Assembly: GCF_002608565.1 (NCBI RefSeq)
Contig: NZ_LIXM01000026.1
Location: 1 to 55,809, forward strand
Source: Vibrio sp. PID17_43
GTDB taxonomy: Bacteria; Pseudomonadota; Gammaproteobacteria; Enterobacterales; Vibrionaceae
DNA length: 55,809 nt
Direction: 5' to 3'
The notes under the pieces were generated by a model. That model ran no database searches. It was not told the origin of the DNA and saw only the letters and a program-made list of their open reading frames with translations. Shown piece after piece: positions 8,785 through 16,390 of this stretch. Both the position numbers and the translations under genes were made by a program. Numbering within the stretch: the first letter of the stretch is position 1; every line of letters starts with the position of its first letter.

Positions 8785-8799
8785 CGTTAACGTTTGCGG
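8785..8799 (-). promoter_or_regulatory. Weak PurR-like palindrome before rpiA
   Basis: On the minus strand GCAAACGTTAAC matches 10 of the 12 bases of the PurR core (GCAAACGTTTTC). It lies between the rpiA start and the end of the cyclo-ligase gene. Weaker than the sites at fbaA and serA. Confidence 0.25.
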
Positions 8800-8820
8800 C
8801 GTGATTATAACGGGTAAGTG

Positions 8821-9414
8821 TTACTTTTCCCATTGCCAGATTTTGCTTGGAGTCACGATCTTAGGCAACGGGATATCCCAACTTTCTGTAGGGAGGCGAT
8901 CGACATGTTGGCAGTCGTGTGCAATGCCGATTGGCGCGGCGCCTTCCCCGGTACTGAACCAGCTAGCAAGTGTTCGGTCGTAGTAGCCACCGCCCATACC
9001 TAAGCGGTGACCAATACTGTCAAACCCGACTAAAGGGGTGCAGATTAGGTCGAGTTCGCGAATAGGCTTGAGATAACGAATATCGAGTTTGGGCTCTAAA
9101 ATCCCGTATTGGTTATAAACCAACTGGTCGTCATGTAAGTACTGCAAAAACAGTAAATGGCCTTTGGCAAAAGGATGAATGACAGGTAAGTAAATGGATT
9201 TACCTTGCTGCCATAGCCATTCAATGAGTGGCTTGGTATCCAGTTCTCCATCGGCGGAGAGGTAGAGAGCAATATGCTGCGCAGTTTGGATCTCTGGTAG
9301 GTGAACAAACTGGGTAACGAGATCGAATCCAGCTTGAAACTGGGTATCACTGCATAATGCGTTGCGTTTTTCGCGGATAAGTTTACGAAATTCTTGTCGA
9401 GATAGAGCTGACAT
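8821..9414 (-). CDS. fau: 5-formyltetrahydrofolate cyclo-ligase
   Basis: Converts 5-formyl-THF to 5,10-methenyl-THF with ATP (folate salvage); called ygfA or fau in E. coli. 197 residues. The signature GHRLGMGGGYYDRTL near residues 131-145 is diagnostic for the family, and an N-terminal RKLIREKRNAL helix is typical. It follows 6S RNA directly on the same strand, the arrangement seen in E. coli, where the two are co-transcribed and the gene is made from the longer 6S transcript. Confidence 0.93.
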   Translation of the reverse strand: MSALSRQEFRKLIREKRNALCSDTQFQAGFDLVTQFVHLPEIQTAQHIALYLSADGELDTKPLIEWLWQQGKSIYLPVIHPFAKGHLLFLQYLHDDQLVYNQYGILEPKLDIRYLKPIRELDLICTPLVGFDSIGHRLGMGGGYYDRTLASWFSTGEGAAPIGIAHDCQHVDRLPTESWDIPLPKIVTPSKIWQWEK

Positions 9415-9420
9415 GGAAGG

Positions 9421-9604
9421 TTACCCCAGGGTGCCGTTGAGGATTGTGGCCCTTGAACCAGCTAGTTCAAGGCGGATCAGCAATGATAACCGTAGGCTTC
9501 TCGGTGCATGCCAAGCTTGCTCAATAGCTATCAAGTACTAACCCTTTGGTATTGCTTATCGGCTCGGGGACTTAAATCCTGCTGACAAACACCCCAGGGT
9601 AAAT
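9421..9604 (-). ncRNA. ssrS: 6S RNA
   Basis: 6S RNA binds sigma-70 RNA polymerase in stationary phase by mimicking an open promoter. On the minus strand I see the conserved segments AGTCCCCGAGCCGATA, GCATGCACCGAGAAGCCT and CCTTGAACTAGCTGGTTCAA, matching E. coli 6S RNA in the same order. The ends ACCCTGGGGTG and CACCCTGGGGT pair with two wobbles into the closing stem. Length is about 182 bases (E. coli 183); ends are estimated to within a few bases. It lies between zapA and the cyclo-ligase, as in E. coli. Confidence 0.95.
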
Positions 9605-9611
9605 TTGGTAT

Positions 9612-9920
9612 CTACTGCTGTCCCTGCTTTACTTTGTTTAGTGCGCTTTCTAGCGACGCGCTGAGCTTTTCCATTCGCTCAGTGATTTCCTGTTGCTGCC
9701 CGGTAGACTCGTATGATTTAGTATGCAACTCATAACTAATATTCAACGCAGCAAAGGTTAATAGCTGTACTTCATTGGTTACCTTAGTACGCTCGCTCAT
9801 CTCTTTCAATCGTCGATCGAGATCTTTTGCCGCTGTAACCAGTGACTCTTCTTGCCCAGGAGGACAATTCACTCGTGTCATTTTGCCAAGAATTTCAACG
9901 TCGACCGCTTGATTGCTCAT
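9612..9920 (-). CDS. zapA: Cell division protein ZapA
   Basis: Binds FtsZ and bundles its filaments at the division ring; cytoplasmic, dimer or tetramer. 102 residues (E. coli 109). The N-terminal globular part (VDVEILGKMTRVNCPPGQEE) and the motif AALNISYEL are characteristic, followed by a C-terminal coiled coil (about 70-100). It is the first gene of the minus-strand run zapA-ssrS-fau. Its start is divergent from ygfB, with about 250 bases between them that must hold both promoters. Confidence 0.95.
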   Translation of the reverse strand: MSNQAVDVEILGKMTRVNCPPGQEESLVTAAKDLDRRLKEMSERTKVTNEVQLLTFAALNISYELHTKSYESTGQQQEITERMEKLSASLESALNKVKQGQQ

Positions 9921-10168
9921 GATGAATAAACTCTATATTCGCGCTATCTAAGGTGTTGTTACGTACAACTACCGAGGGAGAAACTATAGGAAAACCGCAA
10001 TTAAGATTCAAGCATTTCCCATCACAGAACGAAAAATGGTGAAGTGATCACACAGGAAATGGACAAATTGAGCAATTCCTATCCAAAATTGAATTTGATA
10101 GCCGTTTCAGCCGACTAGGCTTGATGGTAGGATATATCAAAAGATGATTATGAAGCATGAGCCCAGAT

Positions 10169-10747
10169 ATGAGTGAAATCACCCTTCCAGAATACCAATC
10201 TATTGCTGCTGAATTGAAATCCGCTAACCTTGCTGTAACGCCTGCTGAATTGCATGGCCTGCTTGTTGGTATGCTAAGTGGTGGATTGGCAACGAATGAC
10301 CAAACCTGGCAACCCATTCTTTTTGATTACACCAACGATGGTATGGGCTGGCCGACAACTGCGCTCGTTTTCGCACAGAATGTGTTTAAAGTGACGGCCA
10401 GTGAATTAACGGGCTCTTCAATGGAGCTGTCTTTGTTGCTTCCGGAAGATCCTAGTGAAGATGGCTTGTTTGCTTTGGCTGATGGCTTGTCTGATTTCGT
10501 TAACCATTTCATTTCAGGTCTAGGCTTAGCGGGTATTACGCTAAATAAAGCGTCTGATGATGTGAAAGAGGCGTTGGCTGATCTAGAAGAGATCGCCAAG
10601 CTAGGAATTGATGAAGATGATGATCTTGGTGAGCAAGCCCAACTGCTAGAACACGTTATCGAACATGTAAAAGCGTGCGTGCTAACAATTCACGCCGAGT
10701 TTGGTGTTCGCCCTGAAAGCAATGACAGCAAGCCAACGATCCACTAA
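10169..10747 (+). CDS. ygfB: UPF0149 family protein YgfB
   Basis: Member of the UPF0149/YgfB family of about 190 residues; biochemical role not established in E. coli. The start at 10169 gives 192 residues beginning [10 protein letters not shown]; an ATG four codons earlier (10157) is equally possible as neither has a strong ribosome binding site. Family features seen: [16 protein letters not shown] near residues 28-43, [21 protein letters not shown], and a very acidic stretch ([12 protein letters not shown]). It precedes ubiH by 41 bases and is likely in the same operon. In E. coli pepP lies between them; here there is no room for it. Confidence 0.88.
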   Translation: MSEITLPEYQSIAAELKSANLAVTPAELHGLLVGMLSGGLATNDQTWQPILFDYTNDGMGWPTTALVFAQNVFKVTASELTGSSMELSLLLPEDPSEDGLFALADGLSDFVNHFISGLGLAGITLNKASDDVKEALADLEEIAKLGIDEDDDLGEQAQLLEHVIEHVKACVLTIHAEFGVRPESNDSKPTIH

Positions 10748-10788
10748 TTGCACGGTTTTCAATAATCGAATTATTTCTAGAGGTTAGC

Positions 10789-11967
10789 ATGAGGCAATAT
10801 GATGTTGTAATTGCTGGTGGTGCCATGGCCGGAGCCACGCTTGCGTTAGCGATTGACTATTTATCTAAAGGCGAATTGAAGATCGCAGTGGTTGAACCTT
10901 TTAAAGCTCAGTCAGATGCACACCCAGGCTTTGACTCGCGTTCGATTGCGTTATCCTATGGTACGGTCAATATTTTGCGTCGTTTTCAGCTATGGTCTGC
11001 GATTAAGCCTTTTGCGACTCCTATTGAACATATTCATGTTTCCGATCGTTCTCATGCCGGAATGACAGACATCAGCAAACAAGACGTCGGTGTTGAGGCG
11101 CTCGGCTACGTAGTGGAACTAGCTGATGTCGGTCGAGCTTACCAAGCGCTGCTGGAGAAGAGTGAATCGATAACCCTGTTTTGTCCGGATGGTGTTACTC
11201 ATATTGAGCGAGAGCACGATCAAGCCCGCATTGAACTAAGTAGCGGAGAGACGCTAGAAGCTAAATTGCTGGTGGCCGCTGATGGTGCAGTGTCTCAATG
11301 TTGCCAGCAAATTGGTTTGGTGCTGTCTGAACACGATTTTGACCAAGTCGCGGTGATTGCGAATATTGTTACGCAAGAGGCGCCTCAAGGGCGTGCATTT
11401 GAACGTTTTACTGAAAACGGTCCTGTTGCTCTTTTACCTATGAGTGACAACCGCATGTCGTTAGTTTGGTGTCTCCGCCCTGAAGAAGCAAAAGCGGTGA
11501 TGAACTTTTCTGATGCAAAGTTCCTTGAGCGATTACAACATGAATTTGGCTGGCGTTTAGGTGCGATGCAGAAAGTGGGACAACGTGCGAGTTACCCATT
11601 GCTATTACGTCATCGCAAACAAAATATTTCTCATCGTTTTGCGATTGTGGGTAATGCGGCACAAACGCTTCACCCAATTGCCGGGCAGGGCTTTAACCTT
11701 GGTATTAGAGACGTGGCATCACTGGCGGAAGAAATCGTCAAGCAGAGTGATGATGTTGGGTGCTATCAAGGGTTGATGCGTTTTAGTCAACGTCGTGAAG
11801 ATGACCGCCGTGAGACCATCTGGCTGACGAGTTCGTTGGTACACATATTTTCAAACGATTTACCTGCGATGAAAATTGGACGTAACCTCGCGCTAGCAGC
11901 GATGGATAACTTTTCTATTTTTAAGCAGCCACTATTACGCCATACGCTTGGTTTAGTGAAGCGATGA
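10789..11967 (+). CDS. ubiH: 2-octaprenyl-6-methoxyphenol hydroxylase (ubiquinone synthesis)
   Basis: FAD-dependent monooxygenase of aerobic ubiquinone biosynthesis, acting on the polyprenyl ring. 392 residues. The three flavin signatures of the UbiH/UbiI/UbiF family are visible: the dinucleotide fold VVIAGGAMAGATLALA at the N terminus, LLVAADGAVSQ near 160, and IVGNAAQTLHPIAGQGFNLG near 285-305. GNAAQTLHP rather than GDAAHTIHP is typical of UbiH. RBS GAGG is 6 bases from the ATG. ubiI follows 31 bases later; the two paralogues probably act in one complex. Confidence 0.93.
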   Translation: MRQYDVVIAGGAMAGATLALAIDYLSKGELKIAVVEPFKAQSDAHPGFDSRSIALSYGTVNILRRFQLWSAIKPFATPIEHIHVSDRSHAGMTDISKQDVGVEALGYVVELADVGRAYQALLEKSESITLFCPDGVTHIEREHDQARIELSSGETLEAKLLVAADGAVSQCCQQIGLVLSEHDFDQVAVIANIVTQEAPQGRAFERFTENGPVALLPMSDNRMSLVWCLRPEEAKAVMNFSDAKFLERLQHEFGWRLGAMQKVGQRASYPLLLRHRKQNISHRFAIVGNAAQTLHPIAGQGFNLGIRDVASLAEEIVKQSDDVGCYQGLMRFSQRREDDRRETIWLTSSLVHIFSNDLPAMKIGRNLALAAMDNFSIFKQPLLRHTLGLVKR

Positions 11968-11998
11968 GTGACAGCAACGAATTAGGTAACAATAAGCA

Positions 11999-13207
11999 AT
12001 GATGCAAAGTGTAGATATCGCCATTATTGGCGGTGGTATGGTTGGGTTAGCGCTGGCCACGGCTTTTAAGGACAGTGATCTGCGTGTGGCTGTGATTGAA
12101 GGTGCAGTACCTGACGATACGCTAAACGAACTGCCAGATGTTCGCGTTTCTGCGTTAAGCCGTTCGAGTGAAATTATTTTGCGTAATCTAGGTGCATGGG
12201 AGGGCATTGAACAACGTCGTTCCGTCCCTTATTACGCGATGGAAGTGTGGGAGCAAGACAGTTTCGCGAAGATCGACTTTGACGCACAAAGTATGGCGCA
12301 GCCAGATCTAGGTCATATCGTTGAAAATCGGGTGATTCAACTTGCCCTGTTAGAGCAAGTGGAAAAGTTGGATAATGTGACGCTATTCATGCCAGCACGC
12401 TGCGCCACACTAGCGGTTGGTGAGCAAGAAAGCTGGCTAACGCTCGATAATGGCCAAGCGATGACCGCAAAGCTGGTGGTGGGAGCGGATGGCGCGAATT
12501 CTTGGTTGCGTAATCAAATGGACATTCCGCTGACCCTTTGGGATTACGGTCACAGTGCGCTAGTTGCAAACGTGAAAACGGCTGATGCTCATAATAGTGT
12601 CGCACGTCAGATTTTTACTCCCCAAGGCCCACTGGCTTTTCTGCCTATGTCTGATCCACACATGAGCTCCATTGTGTGGTCGACGGATCCGAGCCGCGCC
12701 GAACAACTGCTAGCAATGAGTGAGCATGACTTCAATAAAGCGCTGACGAGTGAGTTTGATGCTCGCTTAGGTTTGTGCGAAGTGGTGGGGGAGCGTGCCG
12801 CGTACCCACTCAAAATGCGTTATGCACGTGACTTTGTGGTTGAACGAGTCGCCTTGGTTGGTGATGCCGCCCATACTATCCACCCGTTAGCTGGGCAAGG
12901 TGTGAACTTAGGTTTGCTTGACGCCGCAAGCTTAGCGCAAGAAGTGCTAGCCTTGTGGAAACAAGGTCAAGATATCGGAACGAAGCGTAATTTGCGTGGT
13001 TACGAACGCTGGCGTAAAACGGAAGCGGCGAAGATGATCGCGGCAATGCAAGGTTTCCGTGATTTGTTTAGTGGCGAGAACCCAGCCAAGAAGCTAGTGC
13101 GTGGTATTGGTTTGAGCTTAGCGGGACAATTGCCAGGTGCGAAAGACGAAATCATGAAGCGAGCATTGGGCTTGAAAGGCAATCTGCCGGATCTTGCTCG
13201 TCGGTGA
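11999..13207 (+). CDS. ubiI: 2-octaprenylphenol hydroxylase (ubiquinone synthesis)
   Basis: Paralogue of UbiH that hydroxylates C5 of the ring in ubiquinone biosynthesis (formerly visC). 402 residues (E. coli 400). Flavin motifs: AIIGGGMVGLALA (N terminus), LVVGADGANSWLR near 160-172 and ALVGDAAHTIHPLAGQGVNL near 285-304. Two ATG codons in tandem (11999 and 12002) could start it. It ends the ygfB-ubiH-ubiI run with a strong terminator 32 bases on. Confidence 0.94.
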   Translation: MMQSVDIAIIGGGMVGLALATAFKDSDLRVAVIEGAVPDDTLNELPDVRVSALSRSSEIILRNLGAWEGIEQRRSVPYYAMEVWEQDSFAKIDFDAQSMAQPDLGHIVENRVIQLALLEQVEKLDNVTLFMPARCATLAVGEQESWLTLDNGQAMTAKLVVGADGANSWLRNQMDIPLTLWDYGHSALVANVKTADAHNSVARQIFTPQGPLAFLPMSDPHMSSIVWSTDPSRAEQLLAMSEHDFNKALTSEFDARLGLCEVVGERAAYPLKMRYARDFVVERVALVGDAAHTIHPLAGQGVNLGLLDAASLAQEVLALWKQGQDIGTKRNLRGYERWRKTEAAKMIAAMQGFRDLFSGENPAKKLVRGIGLSLAGQLPGAKDEIMKRALGLKGNLPDLARR

Positions 13208-13239
13208 ACGCTTGCTGAGTTTCATTATGTGAAAGACGC

Positions 13240-13269
13240 AAAAAAGGCTGGTTAATCCAGCCTTTTTTA
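13240..13269. terminator. Bidirectional terminator, ubiI / small gene
   Basis: AAAAAAGGCTGG and CCAGCCTTTTTT make a 12-base stem with a 5-base loop. It has T runs on both strands, serving ubiI (plus) and the small gene ending at 13296 (minus). Confidence 0.92.
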
Positions 13270-13295
13270 TTACATCGATGTTTCGCTAAGCCAAG

Positions 13296-13502
13296 TTAAG
13301 CATACGCACATCGGAGTTTCATGATTTCTTGGTTAATCTCTTTTACTGCTTGAAAGTGGCGTTTTTCAGCTTTCTCCGGCAACATCAACTTTCCGTTATC
13401 AAACTCGAACTTACCGACTCCGTAAATATAGATTCTGCCTTTAAAAAGACGACTTATGTGTTTAGCAATCATACCGGGTGTATAGCGCTTAAACAGTCTC
13501 AT
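13296..13502 (-). CDS. Small basic protein of unknown function
   Basis: 68 residues, rich in Lys and Arg with aromatic residues (FKGRIYIYGVGKFEFDNGKL), no signal peptide, no membrane helix, three tyrosines and one cysteine. I do not recognise the family. It looks real: AAGGA lies 8-9 bases before the ATG, base composition is like its neighbours, and a strong terminator lies 28 bases after the stop. The central part could form short beta strands (RIYIYGVGKFEF) and the end is a predicted helix (EKRHFQAVKEINQEIMKL). No function is offered. Confidence 0.7.
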   Translation of the reverse strand: MRLFKRYTPGMIAKHISRLFKGRIYIYGVGKFEFDNGKLMLPEKAEKRHFQAVKEINQEIMKLRCAYA

Positions 13503-13861
13503 ATTTACTTTTCCTTATCTCTTACCTAGCGCGCTTATTCTACGTTTTACATCCAAAAATTATTGTGACAGCAATAGTATTCGGCATAGGCTGGGTGTGT
13601 GATTTAAGAGATTTGTGCAGCATTAGACAAATTGACAGAGCCACCGCTCAAATAGCGTGAGGATTACCCCAAAAAAATGTGATGGGAGGAACCTGCTCTG
13701 CAGCTATGTCTGTATACGTGGTGTATTTAGCCTTGGTTTTGTTACAAGATTAAGAATAGAAGGAAAAATATTGGTTGCAAAATTTTGTGGTGAAATGAAC
13801 ATCTAGTGCATTGGGCCAGTGGCTTTCATGCAGAGAGATAAAGGGATAGAAAAAGGGTAAG
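13503..13861. other. Intergenic region, no gene seen
   Basis: About 360 bases between the small basic protein and the candidate small RNA. It has no convincing frame, hairpin or repeat; the longest minus-strand frame with an ATG is about 32 codons with no ribosome binding site. It should contain the promoter of the small protein. Confidence 0.5.
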
Positions 13862-14027
13862 TAAAAAAATGCCCGCTTCGGCGGGCGAATAGTCACAGAT
13901 GCATTACACAAAAGTGGACGATTGGCTTCATAAACGCAGTCATTAAACTCAGTATGTCCACTTTATGTTGGTTAAGCAGTTGTTGAAAACTTAACCAACA
14001 AATTCAGCATATACGAGTTTTTACTGT
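13862..14027 (-). ncRNA. Candidate small RNA, possibly CRP-controlled
   Basis: On the minus strand three hairpins follow one another: GTTGGTTAAG/CTTAACCAAC (13967-13976 with 13990-13999, perfect, 13-base loop), AAAGTGGAC/GTCCACTTT (13911-13919 with 13956-13964), and GCCCGCCGAAGCGGGC with seven T, a textbook terminator at 13865-13886. A TAAATA box at 14033-14038 would start a transcript of about 160 bases. A CRP-like site lies about 62 bases further up. No protein gene uses this terminator. A 16-codon frame (MTAFMKPIVHFCVMHL) sits inside it, so a dual-function RNA is possible. I do not recognise it as a known Vibrio RNA. Confidence 0.45.
13865..13886 (-). terminator. Intrinsic terminator without a protein gene
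   Basis: GCCCGC-TTCG-GCGGGC stem-loop, followed on the minus strand by ATTTTTTT. The nearest upstream gene on that strand stops at 14141, 254 bases away, which suggests a separate short transcript. Confidence 0.8.
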
Positions 14028-14081
14028 GTGACTATTTATGTTTTTAAAATGACTAAAAATACCATGATATGATCGAGTTGA

Positions 14082-14097
14082 TATGAGTGAGATCACA
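14082..14097 (-). promoter_or_regulatory. CRP-like site before the candidate small RNA
   Basis: TATGA-6-TCACA (plus-strand reading) matches 9 of 10 core bases of the CRP consensus TGTGA-6-TCACA. Its centre is about 62-64 bases before the proposed start of the small RNA, the spacing of a class I CRP promoter. Confidence 0.35.
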
Positions 14098-14140
14098 CAG
14101 GGATGAGAATGCTGGGTATGATTACATTGAGAACCTGAGT

Positions 14141-14614
14141 TTAGCGGCAGATATCAGCGAGGGTGGGGTGACACAACGTAATAAGATCATTGATGGACAA
14201 TGCTAATCCAGCCATTCGATCGCCACTGCTGATGGTGATTTCTTTTTCTTCCAACAAACTTGGGTCGAACACAATAGGCATGTCGCGCTTTAGTCGTAAC
14301 GGGGTGACGGTGCCAATCATGTATCCGGTGATTGCTTGTACGTCAGCTTGGTCAACACAGGTCATGCGACGGCATTGCAGCAGTGCACGAACTTTTCTAG
14401 GATCAATGCTACGATCGCCAGGCGCACAGGCGAGCGCATATTGATTGCCCATATCACGCAACAAGATCGTTTTGACCATTTGTGAAGGACGGATGCCACG
14501 TTGTTGCGCGGCATCCTCAATTGTCGTAGCGGGTCTTTGGTGAGGAAGAAGGCGGAACGCTATGTTCTGATCTGCCAAAAACTGCATCAAAGGAGTATGG
14601 AAGGTATTATTCAT
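14141..14614 (-). CDS. YbaK/ProX-type aminoacyl-tRNA deacylase
   Basis: Proteins of this family hydrolyse wrongly charged aminoacyl-tRNA in trans. The start at 14614 overlaps the end of ygfZ by 8 bases (ATGAATAA), which suggests translational coupling, and gives 157 residues. Visible features: [13 protein letters not shown] (helix), the conserved lysine in [27 protein letters not shown], a glycine-rich [12 protein letters not shown] loop and the C-terminal [16 protein letters not shown]. The specific target (Cys-tRNA-Pro, Ala-tRNA-Pro or other) cannot be read from sequence. An upstream in-frame start would lie inside ygfZ and is not favoured. Confidence 0.8.
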   Translation of the reverse strand: MNNTFHTPLMQFLADQNIAFRLLPHQRPATTIEDAAQQRGIRPSQMVKTILLRDMGNQYALACAPGDRSIDPRKVRALLQCRRMTCVDQADVQAITGYMIGTVTPLRLKRDMPIVFDPSLLEEKEITISSGDRMAGLALSINDLITLCHPTLADICR

Positions 14615-15575
14615 CTTCAAGGCTGTACGGCAGTGCCGCGATTTCCCATTCGCATTCTGGTTGAGCAATCAAGCGTAGGCGAGTGCCATCGTCTAGATTA
14701 TTCGGCAATACAATCAAACCCATCGCTTGGTTGTCGCAAAATTGGTAATGCGCGAGCAATGCACCCACTGATCGCCAGTTTTCACCCACGCTACGTTCCA
14801 ATTCAATCGCGCCTTCACCCAGTGCGTCTGCGGTTGCACCTTTCACTATGTACATTGCACGTTTATTGGTACCACGATACTTTGCTCGAGCGACGGTCTC
14901 TTGACCGGTGTAGCAGCCTTTGGTGAAGCTGATCCCACCAAGTGCTTGCAGGTTCAGAGCTTGTGGAATGTGTTCGTTTTGCGCTTCGGTTGCTACGAAT
15001 GGCAACGCCGATTCAATATCAAAGCGAGTCCAAAGTTCATGAGTGGTCAGTGTGGCTTGGCTGTTTGTAACCAACGCTTGCGCTGTTTCTGCTGTCACGA
15101 CAAGTAGCCAACGGTTTTCTGTCACTTTAACGGCTGTACCTCCTTGGATGACACACACATCACCAGCACCCTCAGTTATGCTAGAGACAAATGCGTCAGC
15201 ATTCTCACCCGCAACACCAAGAATGATGTCGCTCGATTCCTCGATGATGACTTTGGAGAATACGGCGTACTTTTTGATCTCTTTCAGTTCGACTTCAATG
15301 GCTGATTTGGGTTGGATCATGCCGTAGCCATCGTGGTGATGGAATAAACGGAAGACGCTCCATACTTTACCTTTCGCATCACAGTGTGCACCTAGCGTAG
15401 ATTGGTCTTTTTCAAGAGAAACCACATCACAGGTTACTTGGCCTTGTAGGTACGACTTTTTATCCTCCCCGACGATGGTGATCATGCTCAAATTATCGAG
15501 AAGTGAGATAGACAGCTCGGGCAAAGCGTCTTGCGTTGATAGCGGTAGTGGTGAAAAGCGAGTTTGCCATTCCAT
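14607..15575 (-). CDS. ygfZ: tRNA-modifying/Fe-S maturation folate-binding protein YgfZ
   Basis: Folate-binding protein related to GcvT that supports certain iron-sulfur enzymes, including MiaB-dependent tRNA thiolation. 322 residues (E. coli 326). The signature KGCYTGQE is present with the key cysteine at residue 221; [11 protein letters not shown] near 40-50 is also typical. Upstream of it, divergently, is sdhE. It and the overlapping deacylase form a two-gene unit; E. coli has no deacylase at this place. Confidence 0.93.
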   Translation of the reverse strand: MEWQTRFSPLPLSTQDALPELSISLLDNLSMITIVGEDKKSYLQGQVTCDVVSLEKDQSTLGAHCDAKGKVWSVFRLFHHHDGYGMIQPKSAIEVELKEIKKYAVFSKVIIEESSDIILGVAGENADAFVSSITEGAGDVCVIQGGTAVKVTENRWLLVVTAETAQALVTNSQATLTTHELWTRFDIESALPFVATEAQNEHIPQALNLQALGGISFTKGCYTGQETVARAKYRGTNKRAMYIVKGATADALGEGAIELERSVGENWRSVGALLAHYQFCDNQAMGLIVLPNNLDDGTRLRLIAQPECEWEIAALPYSLEDE

Positions 15576-15731
15576 GATTACAATGCCTTTATAAAATATT
15601 TTTAACTATGTTAATCGCACAAAGCGAGTTTGTCAGCTTTCGCTAGCGTATTGTGACCCCGGTACTAGTGACACCGCTTTTCCCTTGTTACACTCCGCTA
15701 TAAGAACAAGACATCTATGAAGGAATACTGA

Positions 15732-15992
15732 ATGTACACTGCGGAAGAAAAGGCGCGTATTAAATGGGCTTGTCGTCGAGGCATGCTTGAGCTTGACGTG
15801 GTGATTATGCCGTTTTTCGAAGAGTGTTTTGACACTCTAACAGAACAAGAGCAGCGTGATTTTGTCTCTTTACTAGAATGTGACGATCCGGATTTGTTCA
15901 CATGGGTGATGGGACATGGTCGTAGCGAAAACTTAGGCCACGCTTCAATGGTTGATAAAATTGTCGCGCACAACCTCAGTAAAGTTCGTTAA
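15732..15992 (+). CDS. sdhE: FAD assembly factor SdhE
   Basis: Small cytoplasmic protein that helps attach FAD covalently to succinate dehydrogenase and fumarate reductase flavoproteins. 86 residues (E. coli 88). It shows the family signature RRGMLELD (residues 16-23) with the RGxxE motif needed for flavinylation, plus LECDDPDLFTWVMGH near the C terminus. GAAGGA lies about 10 bases before the ATG. ygfX overlaps its end. The FAD enzyme NadB is next on the opposite strand. Confidence 0.95.
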   Translation: MYTAEEKARIKWACRRGMLELDVVIMPFFEECFDTLTEQEQRDFVSLLECDDPDLFTWVMGHGRSENLGHASMVDKIVAHNLSKVR

Positions 15993-16380
15993 TCTCACGA
16001 TTTATACCTCTTTAATCGCCCAAGTCTCTAACCAGCTTCTTCTCCATGGTTTAATTTGGGCGGTTATCTGCACTGATATCCCATTTATCTTATCGACCTA
16101 TCTGTTATTAATGATCGCCAAATGCCAAAATCAAGGTACCTTTGTGCAGCCCTCTGCTCAAGGGCATTGGTATTTTCACCGCGATGGCGTGGTAAGAAAC
16201 GCTTTTCAAACTTCTTTGTTGTCCAAAGTAGATACCTCCGCTGCAAGTTTTAAAGTCTCTTTTGAGTTAGAGTCCGGAGAGTGGGGAACGATTTGGCGAG
16301 ATAGTTGCGCTGATGAGCAATACCGACAGCTTTGTTTGATATTACGTCAATGGAAAATGGGAGCTGATGCTCCCATTTGA
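15952..16380 (+). CDS. ygfX: YgfX family membrane protein
   Basis: YgfX (CptA) is a small inner-membrane protein encoded after sdhE; in E. coli it has been described as the partner of SdhE (CptB) in a toxin-antitoxin-like pair affecting cell division, a role still debated. Two closely spaced membrane segments are visible (LLLHGLIWAVICTDIPFIL, STYLLLMIAKC), then a soluble part with GHWYFHRDG. The start is uncertain: the frame offers TTG at 15952 or 15961 inside sdhE and no ATG near the expected N terminus. Overlap with sdhE suggests coupling. The last codons form a terminator. Confidence 0.75.
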   Translation: MIKLSRTTSVKFVNLTIYTSLIAQVSNQLLLHGLIWAVICTDIPFILSTYLLLMIAKCQNQGTFVQPSAQGHWYFHRDGVVRNAFQTSLLSKVDTSAASFKVSFELESGEWGTIWRDSCADEQYRQLCLILRQWKMGADAPI

Positions 16381-16390
16381 TGTTTTTATT
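16355..16390. terminator. Terminator built into the end of ygfX, shared with nadB
   Basis: AAATGGGAGC (16355-16364) and GCTCCCATTT (16369-16378) form a perfect 10-base stem with a TGAT loop, lying inside the ygfX coding sequence; the stop codon TGA overlaps the last stem base. T-rich sequence follows on both strands, so it may also end nadB, whose stop is at 16386. Confidence 0.75.
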
